DNA of 64,000 nt from Arthrobacter sp. OAP107. Its GTDB lineage: Bacteria > Actinomycetota > Actinomycetes > Actinomycetales > Micrococcaceae. A model generated the notes under the pieces. That model did not search any database. It had not been told where the DNA came from and saw only the letters and a program-made list of their open reading frames with translations. The stretch spans positions 4,092,001 through 4,156,000 of the forward strand of contig NZ_JBEPOK010000001.1 of the NCBI RefSeq assembly GCF_040546765.1. The letters are read 5' to 3'. Below are positions 35,882-42,472 of the stretch, in pieces (within the stretch, counting starts at the first letter, position 1; the number at the start of each line of letters is the position of its first letter). The translations under genes were made by a program, and so were the position numbers.

Positions 35882-36877
35882 CTAGCGCGCTACGGCCACC
35901 GGCCGCTGACGGCCCTGCGCCACCTGGCTCTGGCCGAGGGCGTAGCCTTCCTTCTTCGGCAGCACGTGGCGGCGCAAATAGTCCTGGTTGCTGGCAGTCA
36001 CGGAGAGGCCGTCGCCGCCGTAGTGCTCGGTGCACAGGATGCCCTGGAAGCCGACGGAGAGGGCAACCTTGAACGCCTCGCGGTAGTTGATGAGGCCGCT
36101 TTCCATGGTGGAAGGCATGGCAACGTACATGTCGCGGGCTACATCCTCGTCACGGATGTAGTTCTTCATGTGCCAATAGTTGGAGTACGGCAGGGTCTTG
36201 GCAACCATTTCCCGCCAGTCCTCGATTGGCCGGTGCAGGCGAATCAGGTTGCCGAGGTCCGGGTTGAGGCCGACGTTGGACAGGCCGATGTCCTGGACGA
36301 ACTGCACGGACGAGTCAGCGGTGCCGATATAGGTGTCCTCGTACATCTCAAGCGAGAGCAGGACGCCCACCTCTGCGGCGTGCCGGCCCAGTTCCTGGAA
36401 ACGGGCGACGGCGTCATTCCAGGCTTCCTTGTCCCCCACGGGGTCCTTGTAGCCTTCGACGGTCCAGAACCAGAGCTGTTTCTGCTGCTCCGGGGTGATG
36501 GCCTGGTGCAGGCCGAAGGAGACAACCTCGCAGCCAAGTTCAGCGGCGGCGTCGATCGTGCGGTGGCTGTAGGCCAGGTTGTCCTCCCATTTGCCCTCCT
36601 CGATCACGCTCTGGCGGATGGCGGAGATGACCGGGATGCCGATGCCCACGGTGTCGGCGGTCTGCTTGAACTCGCCGAGGCGCTCCTTGCTGAGGTCGCC
36701 GGGACGGACCCAGCTGTCGGTGAGGTCGGCGTTGGCGAAGCCTGCTTCCTTCACCTCCGTGAAGACCTCCGCCCAGGCGGAGGCGTCGGCGTCGTTGATG
36801 TGTGTGCCCTGGGCGTCGACGCCCGGGAACTGCAGCAGCGCCGCGGTGATGGGCCAGTTGTCGGCGGTGTAAGCCAT
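35882..36877 (-). CDS. Sugar isomerase/epimerase-type TIM-barrel enzyme, first gene of operon
   Basis: 331 residues of the AP-endonuclease-2/xylose-isomerase-like superfamily. Candidate metal ligands are Glu in LLSLEMYEDTYIG, Asn/Asp in VGLNPDLGNL, His in NYWHMKNY and Glu/His in LCTEHYGGD. It lacks a signal peptide. Relatives act as sugar isomerases, epimerases, dehydratases or, in apionate degradation, as 3-oxo-isoapionate decarboxylase releasing L-erythrulose; the last fits a kinase/LerI/DerI operon, but this is inference. The ATG at 36877 is chosen because GGGAG lies 8 nt upstream; a GTG at 36886 overlaps that site. The operon promoter and a GntR operator lie just upstream. Confidence 0.8.
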   Translation of the reverse strand: MAYTADNWPITAALLQFPGVDAQGTHINDADASAWAEVFTEVKEAGFANADLTDSWVRPGDLSKERLGEFKQTADTVGIGIPVISAIRQSVIEEGKWEDNLAYSHRTIDAAAELGCEVVSFGLHQAITPEQQKQLWFWTVEGYKDPVGDKEAWNDAVARFQELGRHAAEVGVLLSLEMYEDTYIGTADSSVQFVQDIGLSNVGLNPDLGNLIRLHRPIEDWREMVAKTLPYSNYWHMKNYIRDEDVARDMYVAMPSTMESGLINYREAFKVALSVGFQGILCTEHYGGDGLSVTASNQDYLRRHVLPKKEGYALGQSQVAQGRQRPVAVAR

Positions 36878-36905
36878 GGTGTTCACTCCCTCATGGAATC
36901 CTGTT

Positions 36906-36915
36906 TCCTATAGGA
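36906..36915. promoter_or_regulatory. GntR operator copy 1 (TCCTATAGGA) at operon promoter
   Basis: Perfect 10-bp palindrome 28 bp upstream of the operon's first start codon. On the minus strand TTGACA (36940-36935) is a good -35 box 19 bp before it, so the palindrome overlaps the expected -10/transcription start region and would repress when bound. Confidence 0.75.
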
Positions 36916-36983
36916 TTTACTATCCGGTAGAAGTTGTCAAGGTCACATCCCCCTACCGCAGAGCTGCCGGTACGCATCGAAGA

Positions 36984-36993
36984 TCCTATAGGA
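36984..36993. promoter_or_regulatory. GntR operator copy 2 (TCCTATAGGA)
   Basis: Identical palindrome (context GATCCTATAGGAATC) centred 78 bp from copy 1, upstream of the -35 box. Two equal sites at about seven and a half helical turns could cooperate or loop. Confidence 0.7.
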
Positions 36994-37070
36994 ATCCTGC
37001 TTGCGCGTGAAGAGCCTCTCGCCCGAGGTATCAAGTCGGTGATCTTCCGCGCTGCACCGCCACCCAACTA

Positions 37071-37120
37071 AGTAGCAGCAGAGGGCGTTCCCACGTCTGG
37101 GAACGCCCTCTGCTGCTACT
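37071..37120 (-). terminator. 23-bp perfect hairpin terminator of gntR
   Basis: Arms 37071-37093 and 37098-37120 are perfectly complementary over 23 bp around the tetraloop CGTC; the outer sequence is AGTAGCAGCAGAGGGCG. It lies 15 bp past the gntR stop and insulates the downstream operon promoter from gntR transcription. Confidence 0.9.
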
Positions 37121-37135
37121 TACTTTGGGACCCGC

Positions 37136-37867
37136 TCACTCCACTGGTGCGTCCGCCATGGCACGTTCGCGGACCTTCTGAATGTGGGCCGCCATGGCGG
37201 CCTCGGCCTTGCCGGGATCGCCGCTGGACAGAGCGTCCAGAACGGACTGGTGCTCGGCGATGGCATTCTCGGCGTCGGTGATTCCCACTCCCCCGAAAAG
37301 CCGGAAGCGCTGTACCTGTCCGCCGAGTGCGGCATAGGCGCCGACCAGGAACTGGTTGTCCGTCTGCTGGGCGATGAGCTGATGGAAGCGCTCGTCGGCC
37401 TCGAGGTAGTCCTTGTACTCGGCAAAGGACGGGCCACGCGGCGCTGACTTCAGGTCGGAGACTGTTTGCTTGAGCTCGGCGAGGCGGTGCGGATTCAGGC
37501 GGGCGCAGGCAAGCCGGGCGTTGACGGGCTCGATCGCGAGGCGGGCCTCCATCAGATCCGCAAAGTCCTCCCGGGTGAAGACCGGCGCAACGCGATACCC
37601 CTTGAGTGCCACCCTGCGGACCATGCCGGTGTGCTCCAGGCGGGCCAATGCTTCGCGGACGGGGGTCGGGGAAACGTCCAGCTCACGGGCAGTTCCGTCG
37701 ATGCTGACGGCGGCCCCTGGTTCCAGCCTGCCGTCCATGAGCGAGGCCAGCAGCTCCTCGTATACGTGGTCGGCCAAAACCTGGCGGCTGACCGTCCGGC
37801 CTCCCTTGCCCCCGGTCTGCCCCTCGGGTCGGCTGACTGCGCGGGTGCCGTTGGACGCTTTTTGCAT
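37136..37867 (-). CDS. GntR/FadR-type (FCD domain) transcriptional regulator of the tetrulose operon
   Basis: 243 residues. A disordered basic N-terminus (1-27) precedes a winged helix-turn-helix (VYEELLASLMDGRLEPG to SPTPVREALARLEHTGMV) and an FCD ligand-binding domain with metal-type residues in EADERFHQLI, AEHQSVLDAL and AAMAAHIQKV. It probably senses a pathway metabolite carboxylate. Its own ATG is 6 nt after TAGGAT, overlapping a TCCTATAGGG palindrome, so it appears leaderless and autoregulated. The same palindrome occurs twice at the promoter of the operon beginning at 36877. No Shine-Dalgarno precedes the ATG. Confidence 0.9.
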   Translation of the reverse strand: MQKASNGTRAVSRPEGQTGGKGGRTVSRQVLADHVYEELLASLMDGRLEPGAAVSIDGTARELDVSPTPVREALARLEHTGMVRRVALKGYRVAPVFTREDFADLMEARLAIEPVNARLACARLNPHRLAELKQTVSDLKSAPRGPSFAEYKDYLEADERFHQLIAQQTDNQFLVGAYAALGGQVQRFRLFGGVGITDAENAIAEHQSVLDALSSGDPGKAEAAMAAHIQKVRERAMADAPVE

Positions 37868-37873
37868 GATCAG

Positions 37874-37884
37874 ATCCTATAGGG
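37874..37884. promoter_or_regulatory. GntR operator copy 3 overlapping gntR -10 box
   Basis: TCCTATAGGG (37875-37884) matches copies 1 and 2 at 9 of 10 positions. On the minus strand it contains TAGGAT (37879-37874), 6 nt before the gntR ATG, so operator and -10 coincide. Confidence 0.7.
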
Positions 37885-37914
37885 ACGCGCCGGGAAAGCC
37901 CGCAACGTTAGGCC

Positions 37915-37947
37915 AAGGAACCGCCCGGGGCGAGCGGGCGGCTCCTT
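37915..37947 (-). terminator. Hairpin terminator of the ene-reductase gene
   Basis: AAGGAACCGCCCG (37915-37927) pairs with CGGGCGGCTCCTT (37935-37947) with one mismatch and a 7-nt loop, 35 bp past the stop at 37982. Confidence 0.65.
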
Positions 37948-37981
37948 AGTCATTACGGGCCCAAAACGGAAGGCGCGACGC

Positions 37982-39055
37982 CTAGGCCGGCTGGTACACC
38001 GGGTAGTCCGTGTAGCCCTCCGCGCCTTCGCCGTAGAACGTGGACTGGTCCGGTTCGTTCAGCGGCAGGCCTTCACGCCAGCGGCGTGCGAGGTCGGGAT
38101 TTGCGATGGCGGGCCGGCCCACCACGACGGCGTCGGCGTGGCGGTCGGCAACGAGCGCCAGGGCTTCCTCGCGCGTGGTGATGACGCCGAAGCCGGTGTT
38201 CACCAGGAAGGTGCCGTTGAAGCGTGACCGCAAGTCCTGCACCAGCCCGCCCGTGGGGTCGGCGTGCAGGATGCTCAGGTAGGCAAGGTTCAGCGGGGCG
38301 ATGGAGTCGACCAGCACCTCGTAGGTGGCCCGGACATCGGCGGCATCGGTCTCTTCGATGCCCTGGACGTTGTGCTCGGGCGAAATCCGGATGCCCACGC
38401 GTTTGGCACCCAGCGCCTCGACGACGGCGTTCACCGTCTCGATGACGAAGCGGGCGCGGTTCTCGGGCGAGCCGCCGTAGCTGTCGGTGCGGACGTTGGT
38501 GTTTGGCGCCAGGAACTCGTGGAGAAGGTAACCGTTGGCGGAGTGCAGCTCAACGCCGTCGAACCCTGCCTCGATCGCGTTGCGCGACGCGGTGACGATT
38601 TCCTCGCGGACAATAGGCAGCTGGTCGATGGAGAGCTCGTGCGGGACGGGGTGCGGCTGCTTGCCGTTGTAGGTCCGCGTTTCAGCTTCGACGGCGATGG
38701 CGCTGGGAGCCACAACGCGGTGGCCGCCGTTGATGTCCTCGTGCGAGACGCGGCCGCCGTGCATGACCTGAGCGAAGATACGGCCGCCCTCGGCGTGGAC
38801 AGCGTCGGTGACCTTCTTCCAGCCGGCAATCTGCTCGGGTGTCACCAGTCCGGGCTGTCCGGGATAGGAGCGGCCGGCCGGGCTGGGGTACGTCCCCTCG
38901 CTGACGATCAGGCCGAGCGACGCGCGCTGGCGGTAGTGCTCCACGACGAGCGGGCCGGGAACGCCCTCCTTGCCGGTGCGGAGACGGGTAAGGGGCGCCA
39001 TGACGAGCCGGTTGGAAAGTTCGTGCTCGCCGAGTGTCAGCGGGGAAAACAGCAT
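37982..39055 (-). CDS. Old Yellow Enzyme family alkene reductase (NemA-like)
   Basis: 357 residues, an FMN-dependent TIM barrel. FMN and substrate motifs are all present: NRLVMAPLTRLRTG, LIVSEGTYPSP, FAQVMHGGRVSH, the His/Asn pair and tyrosine in GVELHSANGYLLHEFL, SYGGSPENRARFVIE and VVVGRPAIANPDLARR. Such enzymes reduce activated C=C bonds, N-ethylmaleimide, nitrate esters and other electrophiles with NAD(P)H. Length agrees with NemA/XenB. AAGGA is 7-8 nt before the ATG. It is monocistronic, with hairpins on both sides. Confidence 0.92.
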   Translation of the reverse strand: MLFSPLTLGEHELSNRLVMAPLTRLRTGKEGVPGPLVVEHYRQRASLGLIVSEGTYPSPAGRSYPGQPGLVTPEQIAGWKKVTDAVHAEGGRIFAQVMHGGRVSHEDINGGHRVVAPSAIAVEAETRTYNGKQPHPVPHELSIDQLPIVREEIVTASRNAIEAGFDGVELHSANGYLLHEFLAPNTNVRTDSYGGSPENRARFVIETVNAVVEALGAKRVGIRISPEHNVQGIEETDAADVRATYEVLVDSIAPLNLAYLSILHADPTGGLVQDLRSRFNGTFLVNTGFGVITTREEALALVADRHADAVVVGRPAIANPDLARRWREGLPLNEPDQSTFYGEGAEGYTDYPVYQPA

Positions 39056-39162
39056 GCGGAGTTCCTTTCAGAATGCATTAGGTTCACCCGCTGCAACTGC
39101 CTAGCGTGTGCAACTATTCCGCTTGTGGCGCAGTTCACCTCGCAAAGCACCCCGGGCATGGC

Positions 39163-39195
39163 CGACGGCGGCACCCGGGTGGGGTGCCGCCGTCG
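39163..39195 (-). terminator. 14-bp hairpin downstream of truncated alcohol dehydrogenase
   Basis: CGACGGCGGCACCC (39163-39176) pairs perfectly with GGGTGCCGCCGTCG (39182-39195) around a 5-nt loop, 31 bp past the dehydrogenase stop. Confidence 0.75.
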
Positions 39196-39225
39196 TACAT
39201 TCAGTCGTGGCCTTCCAGCCTGCCA

Positions 39226-40200
39226 CTAGGGGTGCACGATGATCTTGACTGCTGTGTCGTTGTGGTTGATCAGGGTGTCGAACCCCTTGTCGATAAGGTC
39301 TTCCAGGGCGATGCGTCCGGTAATGAAGGGTTTCAGGTCCACCTTTCCGTCCTGGACCAGTTGGATGGCCGCGGCGTGGTTCCCCTTGTAGGCGATGGTG
39401 CCGCGAAGGTCGATTTCCTTCAGCACCACCTTCTGCATGTCCACCGTGGCCGGGCGGCCCCAGATGGAAACGTTCACCACCACGCCCGCCGGCTTCACAA
39501 CGTCCAGCATCGTGTCCAGCACCGCATTGACGCCGGCGCACTCGAACGCGGCCTCTGCTCCGCGGTGGTTGGTCAGTTCCAGCACGCCCGCCTTGACGTC
39601 CTGCTCGGTGGGATCGAGGACGTGGTCGGCGACGCCGGACGAGACCGCCTTCTCCTTGCGGGCCGCGGACAGCTCGGTGACGACCGTCGTGATTCCGAGG
39701 CCCTTCAGAACAGCAGCGGTGAGCAGGCCGATTGGCCCGGCGCCGCCTACGACGGCTACGTCCCCGGCTGCCAGGCCGCTCCGGCCAACCGCGTGGTAGG
39801 CCACGGCCAAAGGCTCGATCAGTGCAGCCTCGTCCAACGGGATGGAGCCGACGGGGTGAACCCAGCGGGAATCGACCACGATCTTTTCGCTGAGTCCTCC
39901 TCCGCCTCCTGCCAGGCCAATGAAGCCCATCCGGGTGCACAGGTTATAGTTGCCGGCCCGGCAGGGCTCGCAGTCGTCACAGACGAAGTACGGCTCGACC
40001 ACCACACCCTCCCCCACCGAGAGCCCGGTGACCCCTTCACCAAGCTGCTCGACGGTCCCGGAAAATTCGTGGCCCATGGTCACCGGCGCCTCTTCCCCGG
40101 TGAGGGGGTGTCCGTGGCCCGGCGGCGGGATGAAGATGGGGCCTTCGAGGTATTCGTGGAGGTCGGTTCCGCAGATGCCGCACCAGGCAGTTCTTGCGAA
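39226..40200 (-). pseudogene. 5'-truncated 2,3-butanediol/zinc alcohol dehydrogenase
   Basis: The protein is a clear medium-chain Zn dehydrogenase from TAWCGICGTDLHEYLEGP to the end (NHNDTAVKIIVHP): catalytic Cys and GHEFSGTV, structural zinc CDDCEPCRAGNYNLC, substrate-family motif MGFIGLAGGGGG and Rossmann GGAGPIGLL. It most resembles 2,3-butanediol dehydrogenases. The expected first 30-35 residues, start codon and promoter are missing: upstream of ARTAWCGICG the frame runs into antisense of a GAF-type regulator fragment. All catalytic residues remain, but expression as a folded protein is unlikely. Confidence 0.8.
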
Positions 40201-40204
40201 TGTT

Positions 40205-40567
40205 GTGGAGCCCAATCCGTATCGGTTCAGTGCCGGGGTGAAAGTTGAGACTGACGCGTCGACTGTGGCGGCCCATCTGCGGGCGGGGCGGGTGAGCGAC
40301 GCACTTGCCGAGTATCCAGCGAAGCTTCTGACCCGTTCGGCCAACTTCGCCATCGAACTTATGCGTGATGAACTCAACGAGGCAGTGGGTGCCTCTGTCC
40401 GCGCCAGCGGTGAAGCCGATCTGGTCCTGCAGTGGTGCGCGACCGACATGGGGGCGGCCGATTCCGCCGCTGCTGCAGTGGTTGAGCGATTGGCCGGGAC
40501 GGATGATCCCCGCTTCCAGCTGGTGCGGGCCAAGATGACACGCATGGATCGAGAGCTGCGGGCGTAG
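40205..40567 (+). pseudogene. C-terminal fragment of a GAF-type transcriptional regulator
   Basis: From about NPYRFSAGVKVETDAS the frame encodes some 115 residues, VAAHLRAGRVSDALAEYPAKLLTRSA and later LVLQWCATDMGAADSAA, ending MTRMDRELRA. This matches the C-terminal region of actinobacterial GAF-domain regulators that lie divergent from alcohol/aldehyde dehydrogenase genes. The GAF domain and start are missing; the fragment abuts the truncated dehydrogenase at 40,188-40,212. One deletion that removed both 5' ends explains the two remnants. Confidence 0.65.
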
Positions 40568-40583
40568 GTTTGGCGGCACTCTT

Positions 40584-41525
40584 CTAGCGGTTCCCCGGCG
40601 CAGCGCCTGGACAACCGTCACCGCGCGGGTTTGTGTTGCAATCGTCGGCGTAATTTCGCGTGACGGAACGCCACACGCTCACCGTCTGGGGCGGGGAGCT
40701 GAACTGCCCCTGGTTGGGTATGGGCAGGTTCGGGCCGCCGTTCACGGAATATGTTCCCTGGAAGTATGTAGTGAGGACGACGTTGAAGTCACCGGTCGCT
40801 GCATAGGCATGGCTGGTCCGTGTCTTCTCACCCCAACGGTCCTGCCGGAGCGGGCCGCCCATGGTGGTCGTGGGACCCAGCGATGCACCGTCGCCGTAGT
40901 CCCAGCGGTATTGGACGGGCTTGGCGATGATGTGAATTTTCTGGGCCAGGATGGTGATATCGAATGGCTGCTCTGTGGCTTTGGCGTAGAAGTTGGTCTC
41001 GGCACCACGGAGAGTGTGCGGACTAGGTTGTGCGGTCAAGGTTCCTGGGATGACCGGAAGCCTATCGAATGCCCTCTGGATGAGAGCGGCGATTCTCGGC
41101 AGAAGATCTTCGGGGTTCCTGTCGTACAGGCACGTGGGGCCGCCGCCGTTGCCTTGCCAGTCCGTCCAAGTTGGATTGGCTATTTCCCTTGGGGCCACCT
41201 TCCAGATCACGGGAATGCCGGGTTTCCCATCGGCCCTGGGAGGACAATCGCGCTGCTTTGCCAAGCAATCAATTGCCAAGTTTCCGTCGTCCACCTGGCA
41301 TTGTGGAAAAGCGTTGTATTGGTTCGGGTCGGTGCTGACATAACCAGGCGGGGCAGGAAGGAATTCATCTGTCGCCTCGTCACGTACCCAACCACCTACA
41401 ATGATGCCTGCTTCACCATAGTCGACGGAACCGCCGTAATCGTCGTCAAATGCATGAGCTTGCTGCTGCAGGCTAAACGCTAGAGCTGCGGCAAGAGTCA
41501 CGGAAATAGTCGCCCTAAGGCTCAT
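40584..41525 (-). CDS. Exported PKD-type domain protein
   Basis: 313 residues. A signal peptide (MSLRATISVTLAAALAFSLQQQAHAF) is followed by an acidic start DDDYGGSVDYG, a cysteine-containing middle (QCQVDDGNLAIDCLAKQRDC), and a C-terminal PKD-like domain: VQYRWDYGDGASLG, then TSHAYAATGDFNVVLTTYFQGTYSV. The WDYGDG/HAY pattern is diagnostic of PKD folds, which mediate protein or polysaccharide binding outside the cell. The start is 11 bp after the stop of the DUF6318 lipoprotein gene, so the pair is an operon, as in many Arthrobacter genomes. Confidence 0.82.
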   Translation of the reverse strand: MSLRATISVTLAAALAFSLQQQAHAFDDDYGGSVDYGEAGIIVGGWVRDEATDEFLPAPPGYVSTDPNQYNAFPQCQVDDGNLAIDCLAKQRDCPPRADGKPGIPVIWKVAPREIANPTWTDWQGNGGGPTCLYDRNPEDLLPRIAALIQRAFDRLPVIPGTLTAQPSPHTLRGAETNFYAKATEQPFDITILAQKIHIIAKPVQYRWDYGDGASLGPTTTMGGPLRQDRWGEKTRTSHAYAATGDFNVVLTTYFQGTYSVNGGPNLPIPNQGQFSSPPQTVSVWRSVTRNYADDCNTNPRGDGCPGAAPGNR

Positions 41526-41536
41526 TTCGTCACCGG

Positions 41537-42211
41537 CTACTGAATAAGGTGGAGGTCGGAAACACCCCAATGGCCATCGGCATATTTCGCTACCACCACA
41601 GAAGCAGTATTCGAGCCAGGAGCAGGACTTCTTCCGACGCTTGTATCTGCCTTGTAAAAGTGCGTTTTCTCCTGAACTACTTGCACTACGACCTGCTGAC
41701 TTGCCGTCCCCGGCTTGAACCTCGCCTCGACGGACGGAGCGGAAAGGCGGCCGCCAGCCTGCCAACGTCCTTCCTTATAGCCGACTGCGACACTATTTTT
41801 GAGCAGGTTGCAAAAATCACAAGAAGTCGAAGTTAGCTTTGCCCAAGATGACAAGTCACCCGTCTCGAAGCCGTAATTCAGCAAGGCATACCAGTACTTC
41901 GTGAACGCCTCCAGCCCCTCCTTCGTATTCTTATCAGCCAGGGCTGGCTTCACCGGCACGGGAACGTTCTGAGCCCTTCCCTTGGCGTCGGCAGGCTTGT
42001 ATACCGGGGTCGGTTTGGGCGTAGGAGTGGCGCTCGGCGTTGCAGATGCCGAACCGGAAGCGGACTGACCCGGCGATGCTGCAGCGGTGCCAGTGGGACC
42101 AGCTTGGGGATCACCGCCGCCGCTGCAGCCGCTGAGCAAAATAACAGACACAACGACGGCGGAAATGACAGGAAGACGGAGGCGTTCAGAAATGCAGGTA
42201 CGAGAAGTCAT
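41537..42211 (-). CDS. DUF6318 family lipoprotein
   Basis: 224 residues with a lipoprotein signal (SAVVVSVILLSGCSGGGD, lipobox LSGC) and a Ser/Thr/Pro-rich linker (about 40-75). The globular domain contains YWYALLNYGFETGDLSSWAKLTS and SCDFC, then a beta-rich end (VVVQVVQEKTHFYKADTS, VVVAKYADGHWGVSDLHLIQ), matching DUF6318. It is predicted to be anchored to the outer face of the membrane; function unknown. The segment resembles SnoaL/NTF2-like folds. It leads a two-gene operon with the PKD-type protein. Confidence 0.85.
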   Translation of the reverse strand: MTSRTCISERLRLPVISAVVVSVILLSGCSGGGDPQAGPTGTAAASPGQSASGSASATPSATPTPKPTPVYKPADAKGRAQNVPVPVKPALADKNTKEGLEAFTKYWYALLNYGFETGDLSSWAKLTSTSCDFCNLLKNSVAVGYKEGRWQAGGRLSAPSVEARFKPGTASQQVVVQVVQEKTHFYKADTSVGRSPAPGSNTASVVVAKYADGHWGVSDLHLIQ

Positions 42212-42356
42212 GCGCTAATCCCCCCGGATAGGTTTCAAGACATCTGTGTCCGAACAGTGGTTAAAGGGTAACTGAGATCACACCTGTCGGCTCAAAGTTA
42301 TCCACAGCCCCTTTAGGGTCCGGGGAACAGGCAAAAAACGCGCCAACGCGCAATAC

Positions 42357-42395
42357 AAAGCGGGCCCGGTGAGAGAATCTCACCGGGCCCGCTTT
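42357..42395 (-). terminator. 18-bp perfect hairpin terminator
   Basis: AAAGCGGGCCCGGTGAGA (42357-42374) and its exact complement (42378-42395) flank a 3-nt loop. It is 78 bp past the NCS1 permease stop. The rest of the 262-bp gap holds the lipoprotein promoter region and one DnaA-box-like TTATCCACA at 42298. Confidence 0.85.
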
Positions 42396-42472
42396 GATCC
42401 CGATCCCGCGGCCACATTCACGAAGCTGCCAACGCCGTCAGGATCACGGCACAACTCAAGAACTACAAAGCC

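Noticed and set aside
42298..42306. DnaA box TTATCCACA as a replication origin
   Set aside because: It is a single consensus box without a cluster, AT-rich unwinding element or dnaA/dnaN nearby.
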